A DNA stretch of 64,000 nucleotides from an uncultured Alistipes sp. (GTDB lineage: Bacteria > Bacteroidota > Bacteroidia > Bacteroidales > Rikenellaceae), in NCBI GenBank assembly GCA_910577475.1, contig CAJTLJ010000008.1, forward strand, positions 50,281-114,280, written 5' to 3'. Below are positions 45,248 to 53,680 of this stretch, piece after piece. A model generated the notes under the pieces. It was not told the DNA's origin. It saw only the letters and a program-made list of their open reading frames with translations, and did not search any database. Made by a program: the position numbers and the translations under genes. Within the stretch, counting starts at the first letter, position 1, and each line of letters starts with the position of its first letter.

Positions 45248-45269
45248 CGTAACACATTCGTAACAAAAA
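45248..45269 (+). repeat. tandem CGTAACA motif, possible recombinase arm site
   Basis: Two 11-base units (CGTAACACATT, CGTAACAAAAA). Nearly the same tandem pair occurs at 62989-63010, just upstream of the tyrosine recombinase gene. Arm-site function is inferred. Confidence 0.35.
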
Positions 45270-45402
45270 GTAATTTTATTCGAGATTGCATAAATTTTTG
45301 TTACTCCTTACTTTCATCGACTTCATTTATTAGTATTTCTGTTGGGATATTCTTTTTTGGGGCTATCCTCTCATATAGGTTCTGTCGGCGATAAGAATTT
45401 TT

Positions 45403-45619
45403 GCAGCCAAAAGAAAAATATTGTCTGTCGACAATTAGCATCACATCCCTGCGAATCCATCCTCATATACGCAGGCAATAATATACCTGCATATATACTT
45501 TACTTTAGATTAGCATATATATAGGCTAATATAGTAAAGTAAAGTGATTTTACATCCCCCAATAATACGACCTACCAAAAGAAAAGATATACCGACTCGT
45601 GTATTTTTCTTTTGGCTGC
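45403..45619. repeat. 217-bp segment bounded by perfect 18-bp inverted repeats
   Basis: The left arm 45403-45420 (GCAGCCAAAAGAAAAATA) and right arm 45602-45619 are exact reverse complements; similarity continues outward for about 10 more bases with gaps. Inside are a shorter inverted pair (ACTTTACTTTA at 45497-45507 and its complement at 45535-45545) and a GCAGG/CCTGC pair near 45471-45490. It could be a MITE-like element, the end of a larger element, or a structured transcript. Confidence 0.5.
45531..45544 (+). repeat. left copy of 14-bp direct repeat (candidate att site)
   Basis: ATAGTAAAGTAAAG, identical to 61742-61755. Downstream both copies continue to AGTGATTTT, directly here and after a 13-base insertion on the right. 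Confidence 0.45.
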
Positions 45620-45755
45620 GAGAATCTATCTGTTGGTATAGCTTACGGCATGTCCACGTCCTGAGTTGAGTAATACAATATCCTAATTATCTATAAAATA
45701 AGCATTGCGCCGTCAAATAAACCAGACAAAATGTAAATTGTAAAAGAAAAAACAC

Positions 45756-45763
45756 TACTTTTG
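45756..45763 (+). promoter_or_regulatory. -7 promoter box of the cobalamin-controlled operon
   Basis: TACTTTTG immediately upstream of the riboswitch aptamer. Confidence 0.55.
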
Positions 45764-45769
45764 CGACAG

Positions 45770-45940
45770 TTGAGTTTCCGTAGGCGTACTGCCGACCGGA
45801 ATTAAAAGGGAATACCGGTGAGAATCCGGAGCTGTACTCGCAGCTGTAAGTCCCATTGGTGTCTATCGCACTCTTTGCCACTGGTTGTAAAACTGGGAAG
45901 GCGCGACGGACGGGACAAGCCAGAAGACCTGCTTGACGAA
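45770..45940 (+). ncRNA. cobalamin riboswitch
   Basis: The aptamer landmarks occur in the right order: AAAAGGGAATACCGGTGAGA (45804-45823), ATCCGGAGCTGTACTCGCAG then CTGTAAG (B12-box like region), GCCACTGG, CTGGGAAGGCGCG, and AAGCCAGAAGACCTGC (45917-45932). This is the canonical GGGAA...GGTG...CGCAGCTGTAA...GCCACTG...GGGAAGGC...AGCCAGAAGACCTGC pattern of class I cobalamin riboswitches. It lies upstream of a surface-lipoprotein/BtuB operon and should shut it down when cobalamin is plentiful. Confidence 0.93.
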
Positions 45941-46025
45941 ATGTGATTTGGCAACCACGGGATAATTGGTGCTCAATCAAAGCGAAGTAAGGCTCGTCCG
46001 ACAGATACGTCTTATATTCTTTTTG

Positions 46026-46109
46026 ATAACCTGCTTATACTCCGTTCGTTGCCGATGCATCGCAGTGAACGGAGTATATTGTTTAACTCAAATATTTAAT
46101 GCAGGTTAT
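46026..46109 (+). promoter_or_regulatory. expression platform hairpins masking the first start codon
   Basis: An inner perfect 12-bp stem (46036-46047 with 46067-46078) is enclosed by an outer 9-bp stem (46026-46034 with 46101-46109). The right arm of the outer stem covers GCAGGTTAT, i.e. the bases just before and into the first start codon (ATG at 46108). Formation of the outer stem would block translation initiation, so translational control by the riboswitch is likely. The inner stem is followed by TTGTTT and could alternatively act as a weak terminator. Confidence 0.6.
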
Positions 46110-47058
46110 GAAAAAAATCTTTACCACACTGCTGCTCGCCGCATGTTTTGCCGCGATGCTTGGGAGTTGTTCGGGCGACAAGTACGACGACTCGGAACTC
46201 CGTCAGGAGATTGAAAACATCAAGTCGGAGATTGCTTCGATAAAATCGGAAATATCCTCGCTCAAAGCCTTGGTCGAAGCGCTGGAACAGCACAAGTTCA
46301 TCACCGACTGCTCGCAGGGCAGCGACGGAAGCTACACTATCAAATTCAGCGACGGAATGTGGATCACGATTCGCGACGGAAAGGACGGAGAGCCGGGCAA
46401 GAATGCTCCGACAATAGGTATTGCACTGAACGACAATGGCGTTTACTGCTGGACACTGGACGGAACATTTCTTCTCGACGATAAAGGCGCAACCATTCCC
46501 GTTGCCGGCAAAGACGGAGAGACCGGCAAAGACGGTCTGACACCCACAATCAACACCGACGGCTATTGGGAAATCGACGGCAATCCGATTCTGGATGCAA
46601 ACGGCAATCCGATTAAAGCTGTGGGACAAAACGGAAACAACGGCAAAGACGGAGATTCTTTCTTCAAAGAGGTCGAGCAGAACGATAATGAGGTGATATT
46701 CACGCTCGCCAACGGCGAAACAATCGTGATTCCGAAGGCACAGGAAGTCAATTTCTTTTTCGATCACACATCGCTGACTCTCAAATACGGAGCGACCGTG
46801 CATGTCGCCGTCACGCAGAAGGGCGTCGAGTCGTTCGCCATAACCAAACCCGACGGCTGGCGTGTGTCGCTCGCCGAAGATAAACTGACCGTTACGGCTC
46901 CTGCAAAGGAGAATATCTATGCCGAGCGAAACGGTGAAATATCGGTGGTAGCCATAGGAGCTACGACGACGATTGTCGCCAAACTCGCCGTGACGGCTAC
47001 CGACGAAATCCTCGACGGCGCAGGCGCTGGTTCGAGCCAGTGGGAAGAGTGGAACTAA
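46108..47058 (+). CDS. coiled-coil / collagen-like lipoprotein (DUF4988-like) of the B12 operon
   Basis: 316 residues from the ATG at 46108 (an in-frame ATG three codons upstream is possible). Lipoprotein leader MKKIFTTLLLAACFAAMLGSC, then SGDKYDDSE, which fits the acid-rich surface-export signal of Bacteroidetes. Residues 28-57 are a heptad coiled-coil (IENIKSEIASIKSEISSLKA). Residues 90-185 carry Gly-x-x motifs (DGKDGEPGKNAP, GKDGETGKDG, GQNGNNGKDG) as in DUF4988 / PL29 N-terminal proteins. A C-terminal Ig-like domain follows (about 213-300; LTLKYGATVHVAV, PDGWRVSL). First gene behind the riboswitch; next gene 22 bases downstream. Probably a surface trimeric stalk; a direct role in B12 capture is unproven. 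Confidence 0.82.
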   Translation: MKKIFTTLLLAACFAAMLGSCSGDKYDDSELRQEIENIKSEIASIKSEISSLKALVEALEQHKFITDCSQGSDGSYTIKFSDGMWITIRDGKDGEPGKNAPTIGIALNDNGVYCWTLDGTFLLDDKGATIPVAGKDGETGKDGLTPTINTDGYWEIDGNPILDANGNPIKAVGQNGNNGKDGDSFFKEVEQNDNEVIFTLANGETIVIPKAQEVNFFFDHTSLTLKYGATVHVAVTQKGVESFAITKPDGWRVSLAEDKLTVTAPAKENIYAERNGEISVVAIGATTTIVAKLAVTATDEILDGAGAGSSQWEEWN

Positions 47059-47080
47059 TCATTAACGACAGACTGAAATC

Positions 47081-50000
47081 ATGAAGAAGTACCTATATAT
47101 AATATTGTGCGCCGGCCTGCTTGCGTTGACAGGCTGTGTCAAAGATGCAGATATTGAACCTTACCGTCCAATCACCGGGACGGACGGCCGAATCATACTG
47201 ACCGGTTATGCCGATGCTGCGACCCGAACCGGATTCGGACAGGCCTCTGCCGAGGCAATTCCGTTGGAGTGGAGTGCCGGCGATTATATTTGGGCCGATG
47301 GCAGCCGAAGTGAAAACCTTACGGCTGGCGGGGCGAAAGCTGCGTTCATCTTCAATGCGTTGCAGACCGCTGCGACCTATGATATCTTCTATAACATGAC
47401 CGGTTCGGATGCCGGAACGGCCTTGATTCCCGCACGGCAGACCCAGCATGCGGCATACGCTCCCGAACTGGGCGCGAACGGCGACTTCGGATTCGCCACG
47501 ACGGGGGCCGACGGTGTTTTCACCCTCTCGCACGCCACCTCCTACGTCTGGTTCGACCTATGGACAAAAGATATAGACTGCAACCTGGCGTCTATTTTAT
47601 TGAGCGTCTCGGGCGGCCATACGATTGCCGGCGAAGCTGTTTTTGCCGACGAGGCACTGGGCGCATGCACCGGCTCGTCATCCGTCACGCTGTCGTTCGG
47701 CGAAAAGGGCGTCGCACTGCCGGCAGAGAGCAATGAAAGCGAAGTTTTTGCGGCTATGGTGCTCTATCCGGCCGATCTGGCGGAGGCAACCGTTTCGATC
47801 GTCTGCACCTTCACCGACGGTTCGGTCTGCCTGCAAACCAAGGCCGGCAAAACGCTCGTTCCGGGCGGTACGCTACGCATTTCGTCCCAGCTGGCCGATG
47901 CCGACCGCAAGAACTCGGGTATCTTCTACATGACCAATGAAGGTGTGTCGCAGGAACTTCCGGACGAATCAATTTCTTACCTGAAAGCCGTAACTCTTGG
48001 CGATGCTGCACTGAGCGCGGAGACGCTTACGACTATTGCCGGAAAATTGTCGGCCGGTGCTGTGCTCGACTTCGGCGATGCCGACTATGCTACCACCGAA
48101 TTCCCCAATGTGTTCATGAACAGGACCAACCTGCGGGAGATCGTCATGCCGCGCAACATCGAGACCTTCGCGGCTGCGTCGAACTTCACCGGCGCCTTCT
48201 ACCGCTGCACCAACCTGCAGAGGGCAGTGTTCCCCGAAGGTGTGAAACTCGTTCCGCAGAACTGCTTCCGGGAGTGCTCGTCGCTCGAAGCGGTCGAGAT
48301 TCCCGCATCGGTGGCCGAGTTGGGCGAAATGGCTTTCTATAACTGCAAGAAACTCGTGTCGATAGCCATTCCGGACGGGATCTCGGTATTGCCTCGCTCT
48401 TTGTTCGAATACTGTTCGTCGCTCGCAAGCGTGAAAATCCCCGATTCGCTGACCGAACTTAAAAGCGATGTTTTCAACGGTTGCACGGCTATGGCCGAAA
48501 TCGTACTTCCGGAGAGTATCACCACAATGGACAGCAGCATTTTCGAAGGGTGTACCTCATTAAAAAGCGCACGTATTCCGGACGGGATTATCACTCTGCC
48601 CAAAAGGATGTTCCGAAATTGCTCGGCACTTGTCGATGTCAATATGCCGAGCCGTCTGGAAAGCGTCGGCGAAGAGGCATTCTATCACTGCGGAATGTTG
48701 GCGGATGTCACGTTCCCGGAGACGCTGCAATCCGTCGGCGAACGTTCGTTCGGCGGTTGCAATGCCTTCACACGCGTTGTCCTCGATATTCCGGAGGTTG
48801 CCAACTACTCGTTCTGGAGCTGTGCCAATGTCTCGGCGATAGATTTGGGCGAGCGTGTAACCTCGATAGGACACAACTCGTTCATTACGGCGGGCAACCT
48901 GCAAACAATCATCTGCCGTGCCGCTGTGCCGCCCGTGCTCGGCATGACGTCGTTCGGCAGTGCGGGCAGCAAGGTAGAAGGCAAGAAATATCTTTGCGTT
49001 CCTGCTGCGTCGTATGATGCCTACGAAAAAGAGTGGGCGGATATTATCGCTATGGGCTACATCCTCGAAGACATCAACACGCAGGATCTGACCGACGGCA
49101 TCTATTACCGCACCTCGCGCGAGGCGAATTGGACATCGGCCATGCCGTCGGGAACCTTCACCGAATTTTATGTCAAGACCGTCGGCGATTCTACGATTTC
49201 GGAAGAGACGCTGCGTAATATAGCCTCGAAGATTGCCGCGCAGCAGAGTGCCGTTGCCATTGATTTGCATTCGGCAAAATATACGACGAATACGTTCCCG
49301 CCGGCTTTTGCAGGCAATGCCAAACTCGGCGGCGTGCAGTGCTTCGAAAATACGACCGCATTCGAAAACGGAGTGTTTACAGGCTGTACTGCGCTGGCCA
49401 AAGCAACTGTTCCGAGCGGAGTCGCCACCGTACCCGAGAGCGCATTCGAGGGATGTGCGGCTTTAAGTTCTGTAAGTGTACCGTCAAGCGTTAAGGCGGT
49501 AGACAACAAGGCGTTCAAGGGATGTGCCGCATTAACGGACATAACGCTATCGTCGGTTGCGTCAATCGGCGAGGAGGCGTTTGCCGGTTGCGGTCTTACC
49601 ACGGCGACAATTTCGGCTGCGACGCTCGGAGATAAGTGTTTCAACAGCTGCGAAGCTCTCGCTTCGGTCAAGTTAAACGGTATGACGTCGATTCCTGCCG
49701 GCATGTTCGGCGAATGCACCGCACTGAAAGATGTGACGCTGCCGAATACCGTCAAGACAGTAGGCAACAGCGCATTCGAAGGATGCGGTCAGCTGGCTGC
49801 GCTCACTCTGGGAACAGGTGTCGCGACACTCGGCGACCGAGCATTTGCCGATTGCGGTCTGACGGCTCTCGTATTGCCGGACAATGTAACGGAACTCGGA
49901 AAAGAGGTATTCAAAAACAATCCTGCTATTGCATCGATAACATTCGGTGCAGGCATAACCGCCATAAGCGACGGGGCATTTGCTGTCAATAACACTATTG

Positions 50001-51289
50001 AGCGGCTCACTATTCCGAAAACCGTTGCGACAATCGGGGCCAACGCCTTCGCCGACTGGTCACGGCTCACGACGCTGACCGTTTCGGGCAATACGCTCAC
50101 CGCAATAGGCAGCAAAGCTTTCGCGAATGCCGTTCTGCTTGCCGATGCCTACATCGAGCCTGCCGCTGCTCCGACGGTTGCCGACGACAGTTTTGCCGGT
50201 GCAGGCACATCGGTTTCGGGAGCCAAGACTTTCCATGTATCATCGGCGGATGCCTATACTTCGTGGACGACTGCCGCAGCCGGCTACACGATAGAGTCCC
50301 TCGCCCCGGACTATTTGAGCGAAGGTCTCTACTACCGCACTTCGGCCGATGCCAAATGGAGCGACGAGCTGCCCGAAACGTTCACGACGCTCTTCGTCAA
50401 GACCGCCGGCGACAACACGGTCATGACCGCCGCACAGATAACAACGCTTGCCGCAGCCGTCAAGGCGCTGCCAGCACCCGCAGTTCTCGATTTCAGCGAG
50501 ACGACCTATGCTACCACGACATTCCCGGCATCGTTCAGGTCGAACGCCAATCTGGCCGCCATCGTATTGCCGCAGAACGTGACGGCGACAGCCTCCGGAG
50601 CCTTCTCGGCAACGGGTATGACTTCGGTTACGGTGCGTGCCGACATCACCTACGCTTCGCAGGCGTTCGCCAACTGCGCCTCGCTGACGACGGCCGTCGT
50701 CGAGGAGGGTGTGACGAAGATTGCCGACAATATGTTCCAGAACACCGGCCTCACCTCGATCAAGTTGCCCGACAGCGTGGAGACGATAGGCAGCAACGCA
50801 TTCAACGGCTGCGCGGCACTCGCTTCGATAGACTTGGGCAAGGGCGTGGTAACCGTCTCGAATTACGCATTCCAGAAGTGTGCCGCGCTGACCGAAATCT
50901 ATTTCCCCGATGCGACGCAGACTATCGGTCAGAATGCCTTCGCGGGATGTATCCGACTCGCCAAAGTCTCTTTCGGCCGCAACATGACGACCATCAACGC
51001 TTACAGCTTCACGGGTACGAGCTACATGGGTGGCGCATGTCCGCTGCTGGCAGACATCACCTGCCGCTCGACTACGCCTCCGACGCTGAAAGACGATTAT
51101 GGAACAGGTCCGTTCGGCGGCAGCTGGTACGACCATGCCGGCAAGGATGTTCCCGCAGAGAACCGACTGATTCACCTGCCGAAATCGGCCGACCCGAACG
51201 GAGGTACGGGTGCATACGCCGACTCCTCGTGGGCTGAATTGGCCACCTCGTCCTACGGTTATACATTCGTGTATGATGTAGCAGAATAG
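47081..51289 (+). CDS. giant BspA-type leucine-rich-repeat surface lipoprotein
   Basis: 1402 residues. Lipoprotein leader MKKYLYIILCAGLLALTGC, followed by VKDADIE. Residues ~30-275 are a beta domain (ILTGYADAATRTGF, YDIFYNMTGSDAGTALIP, ANGDFGFATTGADGVFTLSH) homologous to the N-domain of the next gene and reminiscent of fimbrillin-like (Mfa) proteins. The rest is three modules starting near residues 280, 672 and 1081. Each has a ~75-residue linker domain (GIYYRTSREANWTS / GLYYRTSADAKWSD ... LFVKTAGDNTVMTAAQI) and then BspA-type LRR_5 repeats of about 23 residues (GCTSLKSARIPDGIITLPKR; GCAALTDITLSS). Such LRRs commonly mediate surface binding. The position behind a cobalamin riboswitch suggests a role with the B12 receptor complex; the function is otherwise unknown. 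Confidence 0.88.
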   Translation: MKKYLYIILCAGLLALTGCVKDADIEPYRPITGTDGRIILTGYADAATRTGFGQASAEAIPLEWSAGDYIWADGSRSENLTAGGAKAAFIFNALQTAATYDIFYNMTGSDAGTALIPARQTQHAAYAPELGANGDFGFATTGADGVFTLSHATSYVWFDLWTKDIDCNLASILLSVSGGHTIAGEAVFADEALGACTGSSSVTLSFGEKGVALPAESNESEVFAAMVLYPADLAEATVSIVCTFTDGSVCLQTKAGKTLVPGGTLRISSQLADADRKNSGIFYMTNEGVSQELPDESISYLKAVTLGDAALSAETLTTIAGKLSAGAVLDFGDADYATTEFPNVFMNRTNLREIVMPRNIETFAAASNFTGAFYRCTNLQRAVFPEGVKLVPQNCFRECSSLEAVEIPASVAELGEMAFYNCKKLVSIAIPDGISVLPRSLFEYCSSLASVKIPDSLTELKSDVFNGCTAMAEIVLPESITTMDSSIFEGCTSLKSARIPDGIITLPKRMFRNCSALVDVNMPSRLESVGEEAFYHCGMLADVTFPETLQSVGERSFGGCNAFTRVVLDIPEVANYSFWSCANVSAIDLGERVTSIGHNSFITAGNLQTIICRAAVPPVLGMTSFGSAGSKVEGKKYLCVPAASYDAYEKEWADIIAMGYILEDINTQDLTDGIYYRTSREANWTSAMPSGTFTEFYVKTVGDSTISEETLRNIASKIAAQQSAVAIDLHSAKYTTNTFPPAFAGNAKLGGVQCFENTTAFENGVFTGCTALAKATVPSGVATVPESAFEGCAALSSVSVPSSVKAVDNKAFKGCAALTDITLSSVASIGEEAFAGCGLTTATISAATLGDKCFNSCEALASVKLNGMTSIPAGMFGECTALKDVTLPNTVKTVGNSAFEGCGQLAALTLGTGVATLGDRAFADCGLTALVLPDNVTELGKEVFKNNPAIASITFGAGITAISDGAFAVNNTIERLTIPKTVATIGANAFADWSRLTTLTVSGNTLTAIGSKAFANAVLLADAYIEPAAAPTVADDSFAGAGTSVSGAKTFHVSSADAYTSWTTAAAGYTIESLAPDYLSEGLYYRTSADAKWSDELPETFTTLFVKTAGDNTVMTAAQITTLAAAVKALPAPAVLDFSETTYATTTFPASFRSNANLAAIVLPQNVTATASGAFSATGMTSVTVRADITYASQAFANCASLTTAVVEEGVTKIADNMFQNTGLTSIKLPDSVETIGSNAFNGCAALASIDLGKGVVTVSNYAFQKCAALTEIYFPDATQTIGQNAFAGCIRLAKVSFGRNMTTINAYSFTGTSYMGGACPLLADITCRSTTPPTLKDDYGTGPFGGSWYDHAGKDVPAENRLIHLPKSADPNGGTGAYADSSWAELATSSYGYTFVYDVAE

Positions 51290-51316
51290 GCGAACGGATT
51301 TATATGCAACAAGCGG

Positions 51317-51358
51317 TGAAAATGTCGGTGACTCCTGCGGGGCAAGCCGGCATTTTCA
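51317..51358 (+). promoter_or_regulatory. intercistronic hairpin within the B12 operon
   Basis: A 12-bp stem with one wobble (51317-51328 with 51347-51358), loop of 18, in the only sizeable gap (91 bases) of the operon. The right arm contains CATTTTC. It may stabilise the upstream mRNA or attenuate the downstream genes. Confidence 0.5.
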
Positions 51359-51380
51359 TCCGCGTTTTAAGAAACGGATT

Positions 51381-53672
51381 ATGAAAAAAACGCTATTTGT
51401 TTCGTTAGCACTCATGCTGGCGGCCTGTACGACCGACCCGGCGGACCTTGCCGCCGATATGCCCCGCGAGACCGGAGGGCCGGTGACGCTGACCGGGTTT
51501 TCAGGTTCGGCAACCCGCACGCAGTTCGCACCGGACGACGGAGGCGGAATTCTCTTCGCATGGAGTGCCGCCGACCGTATCTGGGTGGACGACATGCAGA
51601 GCACCGAGGCCGGTATCGACGGCGCATCGGCCGCTTTCGGTTTCGAAAGTCTGACGGGCGAAGCCCCTTACCGTGTTTTCTACAACATGACTGGACACGG
51701 CAGTGAAGCCTGCATACCGACGATTCAGCACCAAGACGTTCCATACGAACTGCAACTCGGGCCGAACGGCGATTTCGGTTATGCAGTTACAGATGACGAC
51801 GGGCGATTCACGCTCTCGCATGCCACGTCGTGCATTTGGTTCAACCCGTGGTCGCAGGATGTCGATGCGAAACTCGCCTCCATATCGCTTGTCGTCGGCG
51901 AACCGGCCACCGCGCTCACGGGCCGCAGCCGCTTCGGGAACGGCCTGTTCGGCGACGTGTCCGACGCCTCGAACCGTATCACGCTGTCGCTGGGCGGTGA
52001 TGGCGTCGCTCTGCCCCGTGCGGGCAGCGACAGCGATGTGTTTGCCGCCGCTGTCGTTTACCCTATCGATTGCTCGCAACAGGAGATTTACATTACCTAC
52101 ACTTTCGCCGACGGAAGCGTCTATACCGAAACCCGCACCGGGCGCAATTTCGAATCGGGCCGCATCTACCGTCTGACAACCGAAATCACGGCCCGTGACG
52201 GCGGCAAATTCGCCATCGAACGCGACGAAGCTCCCGACGAGGCTGTCTGCCTGAAGTATGGCGCCGCCGAGGAGTGGTCACTTACGGCCGAAAGGTGGAT
52301 TCCGGCCGTGAACATAGCCTCCGTGCCTGCCGGCTGGAATGTCGATCTGGATATTGCCGGCCGTGGTCTGCGAATCGCACCGCCTGCCGAATACATGCAG
52401 GGAATGGATTTGGAAAACATGCTGACGATATGCTCCGCCGACAAGGTGATTCTGTCGCAGGAGTATTATGTGCTCGACTTCACCCACCCCGAAGGTACGT
52501 TCGTGCTCATGGAGGGCAACATGACCTCCGAAAACGGTTCGGTCGTCTATTTCGACCAGCACGGCCGCTACCACGAACGGGTGTACGAGGAGGTCAACGA
52601 CAACGAAATAGGCAACGTGTTGCAGGATATGTACATGGCCAACGGCCGCATCTATTTCATCACCCAGAACGGCCGCACCAGCAGCGCGGGAACCTCGTTC
52701 AACGGCGACGGCCGCTATGTGGTGTGCGACGCCCACACGATGAAGCGTCTGGTCGCCCGCAACATGAATTTCTACGCCGAGGTCGACACCTCGACCGGAG
52801 CCACGCAATCCTCCAAGTCGTATCTGTGCTGGCCCCAGCATATCGTTGTCGTGAGTCCGGAGAAGGGTTATATCCAATATTCGGTCTCGATGGAGAGCCA
52901 TTCCGGCATCCGCGTCATCGACCTTACAACGAATATCATCGACACCCGGGATATTCCCGGCACGTTCGGTGAGTTCACCGTCTCGGGCGCAACCAAGGCC
53001 CGCATGGTCTTTTCGCGCGGCAAGGTCTTCGCCGGGCGGGGCAATTCGGTGATCGTCATAAACCCTGCCTCCGATAAGGTCGTCAAGACCCACACGTTCG
53101 AAAACCGCCAGATAAAAGATATCGCCAAAGGTGCCGACGGACGAATCTATGCTCTGTTCACGGGCGAGTTCGAGACCGACGGTCTGGGCTACTACGGCAA
53201 CGTGGTGTGGAAATCGCCCGCGAAATTCGTCATCCTCGATGCGCAGGGCGACATCGTGGAGGAGCAGACGCTGCCCGAATCGGTGCACCTGCGCACGGGT
53301 ACGGCATCGCCGTCCGTTCAGATGTGCGCCAGCTTCCGCAAACCCTACCTCTACTTTATCGGCAATTCCGATTTCAGTGCCAACGAGGCGGTCCGCTACA
53401 ACTATGCTACCGGGAAACTCGATGAAAGCTATATTACTGCCGAGTTGGATGCAAATCATAAAGGCGGAGACATCATCTACGGTTATATGGGCATTCACCC
53501 CACGACCGAACAGTTGTGGGTCGGCAAATCGAGTTATATCGACAGCCGCATCGAGGTCTACGACGTTTCGCGAAGCGACGCAGTGGAGTTCGGGAGTTTT
53601 TACCAGAAGAAAGCGAGCCCGGCGGGTGTGGATTTCGCCTACCGGTTCACGCAGGAGTGGATTGACAAATAG
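51381..53672 (+). CDS. lipoprotein: fimbrillin-like N-domain fused to a BtuG-like beta-propeller
   Basis: 763 residues. Leader MKKTLFVSLALMLAAC, then TTDPADL. Residues ~25-275 (LTGFSGSATRTQF, YRVFYNMTGHGSEACIP, NGDFGYAVTDDDGRFTLSH) are clearly homologous to the N-domain of the LRR protein before it. Residues ~285-365 are an Ig-like linker (VCLKYGAAEEWSL, PAGWNVDL) similar to the end of the first gene. Residues ~370-763 begin GTFVLMEGNMTSENGSVVYF and look like a seven-bladed DUF5074/YncE-type propeller, as in BtuG, which in Bacteroides binds cobalamin at the cell surface and hands it to BtuB. A second BtuG-like gene follows 8 bases later. Cobalamin binding is inferred from family and riboswitch. 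Confidence 0.75.
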   Translation: MKKTLFVSLALMLAACTTDPADLAADMPRETGGPVTLTGFSGSATRTQFAPDDGGGILFAWSAADRIWVDDMQSTEAGIDGASAAFGFESLTGEAPYRVFYNMTGHGSEACIPTIQHQDVPYELQLGPNGDFGYAVTDDDGRFTLSHATSCIWFNPWSQDVDAKLASISLVVGEPATALTGRSRFGNGLFGDVSDASNRITLSLGGDGVALPRAGSDSDVFAAAVVYPIDCSQQEIYITYTFADGSVYTETRTGRNFESGRIYRLTTEITARDGGKFAIERDEAPDEAVCLKYGAAEEWSLTAERWIPAVNIASVPAGWNVDLDIAGRGLRIAPPAEYMQGMDLENMLTICSADKVILSQEYYVLDFTHPEGTFVLMEGNMTSENGSVVYFDQHGRYHERVYEEVNDNEIGNVLQDMYMANGRIYFITQNGRTSSAGTSFNGDGRYVVCDAHTMKRLVARNMNFYAEVDTSTGATQSSKSYLCWPQHIVVVSPEKGYIQYSVSMESHSGIRVIDLTTNIIDTRDIPGTFGEFTVSGATKARMVFSRGKVFAGRGNSVIVINPASDKVVKTHTFENRQIKDIAKGADGRIYALFTGEFETDGLGYYGNVVWKSPAKFVILDAQGDIVEEQTLPESVHLRTGTASPSVQMCASFRKPYLYFIGNSDFSANEAVRYNYATGKLDESYITAELDANHKGGDIIYGYMGIHPTTEQLWVGKSSYIDSRIEVYDVSRSDAVEFGSFYQKKASPAGVDFAYRFTQEWIDK

Positions 53673-53680
53673 CGGAGCGC

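Larger units (their letters stand above)
45154..45755. other. AT-rich intergenic region, no gene seen
   Basis: About 600 bases with no supportable coding frame on either strand. It contains tandem CGTAACA units at 45248-45269, an 18-bp inverted repeat pair (45403/45602), an 11-bp inverted pair (45497/45535), and the left copy of the 14-bp direct repeat (45531). Confidence 0.6.

Noticed and set aside
45342..45524. 60-codon plus-strand frame in the AT-rich gap
   Set aside because: Crosses the left inverted arm and the start of the core repeat region, no homology recognised, length expected by chance in AT-rich DNA read between stops.
45123..45770. CRISPR-like array, suggested by several short repeats
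   Set aside because: The repeats are inverted pairs of different sequence and not evenly spaced direct repeats; no cas gene in the window.
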